64,000 nt of DNA from assembly GCF_000143535.2 (NCBI RefSeq), contig NC_037319.1:558001-622000 (forward strand). The letters are read 5' to 3'. Source of the DNA: Botrytis cinerea B05.10. Lineage: Eukaryota; Ascomycota; Leotiomycetes; Helotiales; Sclerotiniaceae. Made by a program: the position numbers and the translations under genes. Positions within the stretch are counted from its first letter, which is position 1. The number at the start of each line of letters is the position of its first letter. Under the pieces are notes generated by a model. That model searched no databases and was not told where the DNA came from. It saw nothing but the letters and a program-made list of their open reading frames with translations. Of the stretch, positions 26,344 to 38,330 are shown piece after piece.

Positions 26344-26973
26344 GGATATTATTTTGTGAATAGATAAGGGGCGATGATGATGTGCATTTGGTTTTAATGG
26401 TTTTCTTCAATACCTCATTCCTGTACAGCTAGCAATTACCCTATGTGTGCCAGTATAGACTTTTATAGACTTGTGATGGAGAGATAATCTAGGCAAAGAT
26501 TTCAAGTGATGAATGATGAATGATGAGTGATAATTCATACTGTATGTAGATAGCGGAAGCTACCAGATATTGATAATTCTATTCGACCTCGTTAATAAGG
26601 CTTCCTGAATCTGATATACGTCTGTTACTCTGTCTATTTGGAAGAAACAAACGGGCTACCTAAAACACACATATCTTCCAATATTCACATGAAACAAGGC
26701 AACCAAAATTTTAATTGAATCTTGTGTAGAAACATTTGAAGACTTTTGAGCTCATCATCTACATAATCATCTAACAATAATTCAATAACACACCTACTAT
26801 GTTGAAAGATTTCATTTTAGCCCCTGAACACTACTGAAAGGGATGTTCGGTAAATATTGTACTGAACTGAGCTTCTACTATAGATCTACTGCACCTCGTA
26901 GCTCTCGGCTCCCCACACCTTATCCCTCGACATTTCAATAATCAAATCCTCCTTCAACTACATATAAATCAAA
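26344..26973. other. Intergenic; 3' UTR of the ligase gene and promoter of AP-2 mu
   Basis: No gene seen. An A/T-rich CATATAAATC lies right before the AP-2 mu ATG, too close to be its TATA box. Confidence 0.5.
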
Positions 26974-28399
26974 ATGCTGTCTGGCATATTGATCTTCAAT
27001 CAAAAGGGAGAGAACCTAATCTTTCGCGCATTCCGAAACGATTGTCGACCTCGACTCGCAGATGTCTTTCGAATTCAGGTCATCTCCAATGCACAAGTTC
27101 GTTCACCAATCCTTACTTTAGGAAGTACGACCTTCAGCCATGTCAAACACGAAAATATATATTTGGTTGCAATTACCAAGAGCAATGCCAATGCTGCGCT
27201 GGTCTTTGAGTTCCTCTACAGATTGATTGCGCTGGGGAAAGGCTACTTCGGAAAGTTCGACGAAGAAGCGGTTAAGAACAACTTCGTCCTGGTATATGAA
27301 CTTTTAGATGGTGAGTGCAATGCGCAATTCGCAGGTATCAATTGTGCCGGAAGCTGATGAATATGCGACATAGAAATCCTGGATTTTGGGTACCCTCAAA
27401 ATACAGAGACAGATACACTAAAGATGTACATCACAACGGAAGGTGTCAAGTCGGAACGAACCATGGAAGACTCGGCGAAGATTACAATGCAAGCAACCGG
27501 AGCTTTATCATGGAGGAAAGCCGATGTCAAATACAGAAAGAATGAAGCATTTGTAGATGTCATTGAAGATGTGAATCTTTTGATGTCTGCTACAGGAACT
27601 GTTCTACGCGCTGATGTAAATGGTCAAATTGTCATGAGAGCATACCTTTCCGGAACACCAGAATGCAAGTTCGGACTTAATGATCGATTGTTGTTAGATG
27701 GTGATAGTCTTTCATCTCTACCATCTGGAAATCGTATGGGTACCAAGGCCACCAAAGCAGCAGCTGGTAGTGTTACACTGGAGGATTGCCAATTTCACCA
27801 ATGTGTTAAGCTGGGGAAATTCGACACCGACAGAATTATTTCGTTCATACCTCCCGATGGAGAATTCGAACTCATGCGCTATCGCGCCACCGAAAATGTC
27901 AATCTGCCATTTAAAATCCATGCCATCGTGAATGAAGTTGGTAAAACAAAGGTCGAATACAGTATTGCAATTCGAGCAAATTATGGTAGCAAGCTATTCG
28001 CTACCAATGTCGTTGTTAAGATACCTACGCCTTTAAATACTGCTCGAATCACCGATCGATGTACGCAAGGAAAAGCAAAATATGTACCAGAGGAGAATGT
28101 TATTATATGGAAGATACCAAGATTTACTGGACAAAATGAATTTGTATTGAGCGCGGAAGCTACATTAACAAGCATGACGAACCAAAAGGCATGGTCAAGA
28201 CCACCATTGAGTTTGAACTTTAGCTTGTTGATGTTTACAAGTTCAGGACTATTGGTTAGATATCTAAAGGTTTTCGAGAAGAATAATTACTCAAGTGTAA
28301 AATGGGTCAGATATATGACTAGAGCAGGGTCTTATGAGATACGGTAAGTTTGAATCCTAATGATATACAAAGACTTTACTGACAATTTTCAGGTTTTAA
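26974..28399 (+). CDS. AP-2 clathrin adaptor complex mu subunit
   Basis: Exons 26974-27310, 27374-28343 and a terminal 28393-28399 that encodes only the last residue (Phe) and stop; 437 aa, matching the family (435 in humans). The N-terminal longin-like domain begins MLSGILIFNQKGENLIFRAF and includes VFEFLYRLIALGKGYFGKF and [20 protein letters not shown]. The C-terminal mu-homology domain contains NLLMSATGTVLRADVNGQIVM and IISFIPPDGEFELMRYR, ending in WVRYMTRAGSYEIRF. The ending (GSYEIR) and the EILDFGYPQ linker fit AP-2 (yeast Apm4) better than AP-1. It recognises YxxPhi sorting signals of cargo at the plasma membrane during endocytosis; in hyphae AP-2 also supports polar growth. Confidence 0.93.
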
Positions 28400-31030
28400 T
28401 CAAAGGTATCATTCGGGATGGAGTTTTGGGAAACAAAGCATTGCCAAGGCGTCGGAGTAGAAATTGGGAATATAATACAATCTTCATGTCTTACTATGGT
28501 CATTTCTGAGGAGCTTTGCTTTGGCATCCTCATTACCCAATTCTCTAATCAAATTCTCAAACACAATACACACTCTTATTGTTTTTCTCTTATACTTGAT
28601 ACTGAACCACATAACAAAGTCGTCTTTTAATACTCCTCCATCTCACCCATTCCGTTATTGCTTTGACTCTATCTTTCATTTTGTCATTTGCCTACTCGAT
28701 GACCCAACCCAACATTATTTCACCGTGGTAGATCTCCAGAAGCTACTGAAAGTTCAAACCCTAGATCTTTTTGGTCATACAAAAATTGACTGAAATATGT
28801 TTCTTCCCAATCCCATAAACAAAAAGTTTGGCTGCTATGCTCTCATTCAGATATTCCACGCAGCTGCTATCAGTTTCGTAAGGAGCGACGGTCTGTTGCA
28901 TCTTTTTCTCCACCTTGATTTACTCCCATTCCCTAAATTTACTCTGATAGAATATCCATTTTCTGAAATTCCAACATACTGTTCGTTTCGAGGCAGTATG
29001 TCAATCAAGATGCTTACATACGAGTAGTACTCACAAAGCGTTTCATGGCGAGAGGGGTATGTATAGAAGGCATTGCTGCCAATTGTCTGCATGAGGTTCA
29101 TTGAGCTAGTCAATGTTTGTGGATACATAGCATGGCCGTTTAGAATTGATAAATGAGATTCTTATGTTAGTCATTGGGTCATCGTATGGACGCAGTGAAT
29201 GACTTCAATTCAATGGCCACTGTGCAGTAACCCTAAGCGAATACGAAAGAGACTAGCTCTTTCAGTAGTCCTTATTTAAGGATTATTATTTCTTGTATGT
29301 AGCTAGTTCTTCAGACAGAATATAACTTGGCATTTAGGACCTGCCATCGTAGGTACTATGTCATCCGTATTTCTCATACAAGCAGATCCCCCCAATCACC
29401 GTTTTTGATCTGGGGCTGATGCAAGTCCACTCTTTCAATATCAAACTTTTGATTGATGTTCAACAGTTGAGTATCTGAAATATTTTTCATAGTCAGTGTT
29501 GTGAATATAAGTTGTTATAATAGCATGGAATAAGAAATTCCAATTATCTGCCTTGGATTCCCTCCATATGGTTACTGCCGAGTTATTTGATATTCTCAGA
29601 ATCTTTACTCTATCCTTGCTGAGCCTTCTATTCTAGAGGGCCACTCCTAATCACTTTGTCTATATCTTAGTGTATGATTGTTAGAGGAATTTGCCATTCT
29701 TCTTTTAACCTACCTCGTTCATGTTTCTTTTCTATCGCAGACCTCACTGTAGCTATCATATCTATGCTAATAAAGATCTGGAATATCATCGCATCAACAC
29801 CTTTTAATACGTAGAACATTGACTCCTCATGTTCCCTTTGAGCTTTCCTTTACGCGGAAGTCTCGTATTACGGAATGCTATGGATCGCAGATGCGATTGT
29901 ATGGAATGTGTTTGCCAATAAAAGGTATTGGTGCGGTGTCTCTGAGATACCATTAGAACACCTCTTAGATTGATAGATAAGCATCATGATTTTAAATCTT
30001 GCCTTTTCACGAAAAGTTTCGTTGAATAGCGGCAGTGAGATGAATGTCAATGTAAATCAAATCTTGGTGCGGATTTGGTAGTCATACAACCAAGAACCCA
30101 AAATGATCTTGAGTCGTATGCGGTTCGATGGTATACTCCTTCCCTTTCTCTTTCAAACTGATCCGGGATCGAAATGGGATATTGTAATTTCTGACCTATT
30201 CCCCTATCCATTCAATCATCGAACTGAATCGTCACTCCAGAAGTATTCGAGCTAACCAGTATACTTATTCCGCAACAACTATTTGCATTTGGTAAGGTAT
30301 CTTTAGATGGTTGATCATGACTCAATTGTATATATTTGAGAGGGTATCGACTTCTCTTGGGTAGTGGATACTTCTAGTATTTCAAAAATTGGGCGTCGGG
30401 GGTTTGAAGTGGAGTGGTTAAAAGTAATTGCATGGGTGGGTGTGGTGGGATCCGGATATCTCAGGAGAGTTCCGCCCGCTTGGAACTGGTAGGGGAATCC
30501 ATGATGGAGATTGGTTGGGAGGAGGCCCGTCTGCAGTTAGAGATACTCATTGCAGATATGGAATTAAATACTTGGTTCTTGGGATAGCGTGTTTCCAAGA
30601 GCAGGATCGAGGATATTTTGTGAAAAAACATTCAATGGGCAGATAGGGATTTCTTCTCCTCTTCTGCTGTTGTGGAGATGAAGGGGGCGTTGAGTGTTGC
30701 TTTGTTTTGAAGTTCTACTCGGTCATACATCCATTTATTTACGTTTTTGTGGATAGCCGTCAATAGCCACATGGGAACTTGCCATTCACCATCACAAAAG
30801 ATCACGTCAAAAATGGACCAACAGATTATTAAATAAAAGAATGTCATTAAGAAGTTTATTACCCCAGCGATAGCTCGCCAGCATCTAGCTTTTATGAGCT
30901 CATCACCACAATCCAAAATCATACTATCATACGGTATCATAAGAATCATCACCACACCCCCAAAATCCCCAAAATAACCCCTAATACCTTACTCCCCGAT
31001 CCCCTTTTAAACTTTTCCGCTTTTCATTCT
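28400..31030. other. Intergenic 2.6 kb
   Basis: Contains the 3' UTRs of the convergent AP-2 mu and PTR2 genes. No other coding region recognised; short open frames show neither domains nor splice continuity. Confidence 0.5.
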
Positions 31031-33171
31031 CTAAAGCTCAGTTTCCTTGTCCTTGAGTCCACCTTTTTCTCCCTCATAAGAAGGAGGAGCAGCTTTCTCG
31101 CTCGCACTCTGTCCATCGTGAATTTGTTGATCCGCAACATGCATTTGTTCATCATTGATACTGAGTCTGTATTCTTCCTCATCAATATCTCTGTAGATCC
31201 AGTAGAAAGCAATCATCATGACCGCACCAATGATAGTTGGCGCACCGAAAACCCATGTGAGATATGGATCCTTGATGACAGCTGCACAGGCAAGACCAAC
31301 GAGATAAGCAATAGCTTGGGTGAACAAGTTGAGAGCAGAGACGAGACCTCTCATGTTTGCAGGAGCACGGGAGTATGCAATACCGTATGCGGGAACGTTG
31401 ACGAAGAGTTCGGAAATACCACCGATGGCGTAGGGAATTGCCATGAACCAGACGGGAATGTTGGCTACGAGGGAGACACCATCGGCATCAACACACGTTT
31501 CGGAAGAACCGTACTTTCCGCAAGGTCCGATCTTGTAGGCGTAGTAGTTAAGAACGGTGTAGGCGGCACCTCCGAGAGTGGAAAGGAAGAATCCGGTGGT
31601 CATTCTGGCAATTGGTCCGTAGTGAATGTTGCGCTTTCTCAACAATGGGTAGAGACCGTAGTTGAGCATTGGAGCGACAATGATAATGGAGAGAGAGTTG
31701 AAGTTGTTCATGAGATCGTTGGGGGCACCACTGGTAGTCAACATAGTTGAAAGGGCACTGGCGGAGCTACCGAGACCGTTGTCGTTGATGTTTTGGATTG
31801 GGAAGAAACAGAAAATTCCAGCGGCTTGGAAAGTACGCTTGACATCCTCAATGAATGCATCGTTCCATGGCACGTGAATAATGTTACCAGACTCAGCAAT
31901 AACAGATGGTTTAGCAGGCTCAAAGAATCCTCCTTTGCGAGTAAAGATTTTTCTTAAACCACCTCTTCTGAAACAGATACCAACAACTCGGCAGACGTTT
32001 ACAAGATCGGATCCTCCAGGTGGGTAGAGGACAAGACGTTTGCGCATGAACCAGAGGAGGAATGGAAGAGGGACATAAAGGAGGAGTGGGAGGAGGAAGG
32101 ATAACCACCAGCCGACGTATTTTTCGGTGTAGGCAGTTGGGACACCCATGAATCCACCAACGTTAACGAGAAGGTAGAACCAAAGCATGACTCGCTCGGT
32201 AGTAGATTCGGGGTCAACAATGACCACTTCACCGGAGGCTAGAGTCTTCTTAACTGGAACTGCATTTGGCATTTGATCGAGAAGCGTTGGTGCAATATTA
32301 GGTTTGAACATAGCTATCAGGATGTTAGTGAATGGTGGCTAAAGTTTAGAATGCAGAGAAAACTTACCAGCACCAATAGACAAAGTATAAACACTCAAAA
32401 AGAAGGGAGCCTTGGCACCTCCATTGGCCAACAGAGTAGGAGCACCACTTGCAACCATGAGAACATGTGCAAGACCACATACTGCCACACCCCAGCAAAT
32501 AATCTTGAATCTACCAGTTTTGGTATCGGCGAGCCATCCGAAGAACAGTGGAAGCGCATATGCAAGTAGAGAGAATGATTGAGATACGGCTGTTGCTTTG
32601 ACCGTACCGAGACCTAAAGCTCCGGCAGTTTGTTGAGTTCCCCTTGGTGGTGCGCCATAACCGTCACCACCGACTGGAAGGGGTCTGTTCACGAAATTGT
32701 TAAACAAACCATTGCAACCACTGTGAGTGAATTACATGTTAGTGAATTTGTCTAATTGAAATTGCAGACGTCAGTGCGGAATAAGGAGAAACATACTAGT
32801 AAGAAGCTCGCTCAGCGAATTCGACAGCACAAATTAAGTAAGTGATAGTAGGTAGTTTTCCAGCTACCTTTCGAAGGGTTCTCTTTTCCTCTTCAGTAGG
32901 AATTAATTCTGGATCTATATGTTCGGGTCCATGGCCGTCTGCATGAACCAGTGCGGCTTCAGTTTCGAGACCGGCTTTAGGGTGATGCTCTCTTGAGGCT
33001 GTGTGGACCAACGATCCTTTTTGGTCGAGAGCTAGGACAGCATCACTGCCTAGCATCGAGCCTTGAATATCGGCTGTGATGTTTTCTTGTGCAACTATTC
33101 TTGGATGTCAGTAATTTGTAGAAAATACCACCAAGTAAAACATGATCGAGGAGAAAGAAGTACTTACCCAT
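31031..33171 (-). CDS. Proton-coupled oligopeptide transporter, POT/PTR2 family
   Basis: Four exons (minus): 33171-33168, 33094-32797, 32720-32368, 32313-31031; 645 aa. Exon 1 is only 4 nt (ATG plus G), so the start codon is separated from the rest by a 73-bp intron; the next exon reads VAQENITADIQGSML. A cytosolic N-terminus of ~80 residues precedes the PTR2 signature VEFAERASYYG at about residues 92-101, conserved in proton-peptide symporters. The second family motif is MLWFYLLVNVGGFMG near residue 260. About 12 transmembrane segments follow, with an acidic/Lys-rich C-terminal tail ending KDKETEL. It imports di- and tripeptides at the plasma membrane using the proton gradient. Gene names in the family are ptr2/ptrA; which paralogue this is cannot be told. 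Confidence 0.95.
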
Positions 33172-36100
33172 GTTTGCGTAGTTGATTTATCACAACAGGT
33201 AGAGAGAGTGGTCGTAGAAGTGCGACTAAAGAACAAAACCACGAGGAGGGGAAACACGAGAATAAATATACCGCTGCCGTACCCATTGAATAACAAGCTA
33301 CACCACCTGAATTCACTATGTTCCCCATTCACAATCCTAGCCCTCGACTAATTCGGAGAATCTCGCATGCTGCTCCCATGCACACTCCTAGCTAGCATGG
33401 GATCATATCCCTCCCCTCCCATACGGGAACGCCATACCAATCAGCACCGTTATCAGCTGGTACAAGCTCTCACGATTGTGCTTTGTGAACTCATTCCAAT
33501 GCTGATCCATTACGGAGATCGCCTAAAGAGGAAGGTGCGTAAGTGATATTGAACGCACGGAACAAATCATAGCAAGTATCAAATCGTTCTAGAAGATATA
33601 AACTCAGACCCCAGGTTCTGAATTGACCAGGCTACCTCCTTGTATGTGGCAAATAGAGTCGGAGGAAGGCCAATCGGTAGCACACTTGTGTGTTGTGTAC
33701 GGATAGTGCTGTATTCACCCGAGTAGGGAAAGCTGTCGTGCATACAGTGTAATCACCCTGAACATGTATGGGTGCAGCTAGTGTATCCAAAGACCAGCCT
33801 AGTCACCGGTACTACCTCGATTGCAACACCCAGAACGACGAAGACGATTGCGAGGCCTTTCCCCTCCACAATATCCACCTTACCAGCCTCATCACACAAT
33901 CATATCCCCAATCTCAAATATCACCCTCGAAGCCCACCTTCAACCGCGGTCCTTTCATCTCTACAAAAATTCATTAAACCAAATCATTCTCATTTGTCAA
34001 GCGAATTCACCACCAACAAATAATCATCTCCTCTTTACTCCACATTAGGAAGGTAACGTTGCGCCAAGAGTTTGAGAATGTTGCCAAGCAGAAAATCCGA
34101 TAAGAAATTAGTCGCGCGAGCAGTAAACCAGCAGTGAGAGGGTCAGAGGCGAACAAAGCTTTTGGGGAACCCGGGTATCAGCGAACGGTGAACTCGGCTC
34201 ACTAATATCTTTCTACCACTGGACTGGAACAGGAACAATTCCATCCTAGCTAGGCACCCGGGATAACATGATGGCAACAGATGTCAAAAGATGTCAAAAA
34301 CGCGAGGCCGACGAGACTGGGCATACGAAATGGGAAGAATCGAACTGCCTCCAGCTCTTTACACCTGCCAAAAAAAGGTTTAATTTGTTTACCGAGTCGA
34401 CTTGGCAACGCTAGGTACAGGTAGGAGCTTATGTACCTATTCAAATCAACCGCCCGTCTTTTCATGCCTATCCAGTCTTACTTAATATTGCCGTTAGATC
34501 TGACCAACAAGCATTTCCCTCCATTTCCCTTCTCTTGGTATCAGGGCAAGGTGGTTTGATTTTGGTGGCGGGAACGCCGTCCGGGGTCTGTCTTTTATCT
34601 TTCCCTCAAAACCTATCGGGGATAGCTAGGTATTTGATAATAAGCAATTGAAGCACTAGATTTAAACATGAATGTCGTGATTGATGAGTGGATAGAAATA
34701 TTCCATGGCGCTGGAGGCGTTTGAAATTGCTACCCGATGGGGGGTTTTGGACCGAGATGGGAGCACCATCCTCGTCACCTCGGTCCTTTTTTGCAATTAC
34801 GATAAGGAAGAACGAGATATGGTGAAATATTGGGAGATTGTGAGGATATTATCATTATTTATTGTGCTTGATTATTTGTGAACATTTTAATGCACCTAAT
34901 AATAGATACATAAGTACCAGCAAGACGCAAATGTCCAAGATGAAATGTCACCCACGTGTCTCTATACTCTAAAGGGTGAAGTCGCCTCCTCGTCTTTTCC
35001 TTCCACGATAGATGTGAACTGATAACCTTAAATGATGGAGAGGATACGAGATAGAGAGAGGCGTAGGATGTAAGCTATTGGTACATGATAAGAAATAGGT
35101 GGAGAACCCGAATCCCTCATCCGAGTCCGAGTTCATCCATATCTCGATCTTTCGATTCTCAAGTCTCTCTCCCCCTCCATATCGAAAAGATAATCGTGAT
35201 CGCAGCCCAAGCTCCCAAGTAGGTACAATCTGCAAGCCCAAGGCGAAGCTTTCGAAGCTTCTTCCAAGCAATCTTGGAGGCGAGCCACTTAGCAGCCAAA
35301 TAAATCTTAACGTTACACGGATTTGCCAAGCGTAAAGATGCTGAGTAGTGACATACAATACCATACAATACGGGCCACAGGGTCAGAATCATGAACTAAT
35401 ATCAGCAGCCTTGGTTGGCGAGGGCTGAAAGCCTTATGCTTATTTCGTTGATACCAAAAGCTGGGTAAGAGACATATTGTTATCCGGCGCTTATTTTTGA
35501 AGCTGACAGTGAGTGAGCAACACAAGCTTGAAGATATGGTAAGACATCTCGCAGCGAACAGAAACCAATCATTCCAAAGACTCTCATTCAAAAGACTCCC
35601 ATTCAAAAGTACGAGTAATGTTGTCAAGCCGTTCAATCAATCAAAACATCCCCATTCAAAAGCACCAGTAATCATCCCATACTCGTGATGTATCTTTTAG
35701 GTTCTGACCTGCCGACGAAGGAATACATGTGCATGGCTAGGTAAGCACGAGGTATCGTTTAGATGAATGAGGAAACTCCTCCGCTGGGCGATACGAATTG
35801 AATTCCTTATCTTAACATCCATCTTCAATCAGACGGCCTCGGGAGCGTAAGCCAGCAATCAAGCAGACAGGCAAGTGGCAAGCAAGATGTTGGAACTTGG
35901 AAACATAGATTAGAATATTGAAAATCCCGGGTACACACGCTCAACATCGCTCTTACACGGAATGGAATAGCCGAAATGCTGAATACATTCTCACAATCTC
36001 GAACACTGAACCAACAAAAATCGATAAACTCGGGAATCAATGATAAAGTGATACCAATACAATGAATATAGTAAGATGAATGGATGGATGTGATCAGAGT

Positions 36101-37601
36101 GATATGCCTGCAGACTTGGCATCCAACTCGTTATCCGGTAGCTATTCCGAACATATGATATCAATTCATCTATCTATCTAGTATTCACTTGAACAAGCTG
36201 TTAACTTTAACAATATACATATCAGACGATTTGTATGGCGATAAACAAACGAAAAGGAATATCCAGTTATAAAGGTAAAGAGAAATATCAAAAGCTATTA
36301 CTCATCAATCTATTATGAGTCAATCGATCTGTCTATAATGGGGAAAACATTGTCTGCCTACCTATCTATACAATCGGTATGAAGTTGCAACCGTGCTTTT
36401 GATACTTGAGTCTGCGTATAAGATTAGATATGTATAATACTAATACGTACCGTACCGACAGTCATCAAGATAGCAAGTGAGTCAGAAAGCAATAGAATGA
36501 GGGTATCTCAACCTCTTGTCTTAGGTCTACTGATTCCAGAACATTAAATAAACAACCGGGGGGACTGTTTTTCCTGCTCTTGTTTATGTTTATGTTGTAT
36601 GGAGGAAGTGCCTATTACTTACTTTCACATCTCTCTCTTCTAGTTCCTTCCTAGTCTGTACTTATGTCTACTTCACTATTCTACTACATCTAGGTACTGC
36701 GAATCTATCTCATGTTCATACAGCTGAACATTCACCTAAATTCATGTCCATACATCTCCATGGTCATCAAATTCATCATTACGCAAATTCATCATCTCAA
36801 CACCGGCCAAGATTTCACCCCACTTCAATAACCACGACCACGACCATGACCATGACTGCGACTTAGGGAATGAGGAATAGTCACAAACAAGATTATCTAA
36901 TTCTCACAGGTCAAATCTCAACTCTCAAGACCAAATACAGATATACAAATATATCTTCAGAAAAACATTGTTTCCTTCATTCACCCATATCCCATTTTCC
37001 CTCGTTCGTTTTCACGACTTCAACGCAAATACATTTCCGGACTTTTTTTTTCCATAGGATTCATCATATTTTCCAGAGATAGTATCTGATGAGTATCTAA
37101 CAGAATCCAAAGTCATTATGATACCAGCGGCGGACTTCAGATATGAATCATTGCTAGCTAGCAATGCCATCCATATCGCTAGTATTAGATGGTGTTGTTG
37201 TACTTGCCCGCAGTTTTCCACGCAGAATTCGAGCATGTTTTCTCTGTCGAGTTGCCAACCTGCCATTGAGGAATACACATGAAGTGGGACAACTTTGCGC
37301 GGGGGTGTGAGAGATGCTTGATAGTCAAAGGCTCTCTGCAAAGATAAACTCGATAGGCCCAAGTCAAGGTGTCTTACAATTACATCGACGAATAAATGGA
37401 TAGAACTAAATAAGATGTTATTAGGGGGGAGTACATGAAAACGCACCATGACCATGTCAAGAACTGCTCTACGGCCATTGTAGCGTGAGCGGTTCTTACA
37501 CGTTTGTGACATGATTTTGATGGGAACCACAATATCGTTTGAAATCAAACATCAGTTAGAGTTCTGTGAGTCTGATGAATGCTCAAGTTAGAAACATCCT
37601 A
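33172..37601. other. Gene-poor 4.4 kb interval
   Basis: No intact gene. It includes the PTR2 promoter, with an inverted repeat TCCCATGC (33374-33381) ... GCATGGGA (33395-33402), and an 18-bp palindrome CATTGCTAGCTAGCAATG at 37149-37166. A 178-codon minus-strand open frame at 37548-37012 has no recognisable domain and may be unrelated open sequence beside the HET remnant. Confidence 0.5.
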
Positions 37602-38330
37602 TGACCTGTTGAATCGTTGAAGAATGCCTTCAGAAGCATCAAGCACTTCGTTTGAACGTGTTAAGTTTCTTTGGCTGTATTCTTAGACTGCCATTACGTA
37701 GCTTTCGGCTTGCAACTGTGCTTTAGCATTCCCTAGGTAACGGTAGGGAGTAGGATCGGGGCCTTTCTGGGGCTTTTACTCCACCATGAAGGCCCAGTGC
37801 AGATATAAATATCTTGAGATGGTAGTTGTTCCATATGGTCATATGCTTCCCTCCTCTGGCTACAGGGGCATTGGAAGAATGGCTCATTCATCGTGAAGTA
37901 CAGGCAGCGCTGCGACATGCACTGCTCCTGGTATATCCAACCACGAGAGTACCACTTACCCTTTCGGACTTCCTCGCACAAGTATTGCAGGCAAAGAGAA
38001 AGCGTCAATAAATTGCCATCATCGATAATCCCGTAAGGCTCTATCGAACTCTCAGGACGGTGACTAGCTCCCAGCAGTCCCGCATGCGGATCATCTCCTA
38101 CAGCTGAAATCAGGGTGCGTGTAGAACCATTGTAGATTTTGCCGATAGAGCTGACCAGTCGTGGTTTGTCATCCTGGTCATCTTGCACAATGCAAAGTGT
38201 GACCACCTACAGCTATCGAATCCAATCTACGTGTCATTTCCATCGCATCATGGACAATGCGAGGGAAGATTTCATGCTGGTATCCATCTCTTCGCAGCGA
38301 GAATGAAGCATATGAACCGTAGAGTCTGCC
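37602..38330 (-). pseudogene. Decayed HET-domain (heterokaryon incompatibility) gene
   Basis: On the minus strand, pieces of the HET domain occur in the family order but in shifting frames. About 38270-38220 reads FPRIVHDAMEMTRRLD (family: LPrTi.DAm.vTr.Lg). The expected RYLWIDSLCIV region is broken by a frameshift with two TAG codons where TAC/TGG codons would stand. Then 38206-37733 is open: LCIVQDDQDDKPRLVSS, GKIYNGSTRTLISAVGDD, SRGWIYQEQCMSQRCLYFT and FFQCPC, the family's RGWtfQE...S.R.L.F. After a second shift, about 37710-37602 reads ESYVMAV, TAA, EYSQRNLTRSNEVLDASEG ILQRF, then a stop. A functional protein cannot be made. HET proteins trigger incompatibility cell death; most genomes carry many copies and many relics. 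What survives upstream of 38270 is unclear. Confidence 0.8.

Noticed and set aside
31118..31750. 210-codon plus-strand open frame
   Set aside because: Antisense shadow of the PTR2 transporter gene.
37012..37548. 178-codon minus-strand open frame
   Set aside because: No domain match and not a plausible continuation of the HET remnant; kept only as a note in the intergenic entry.
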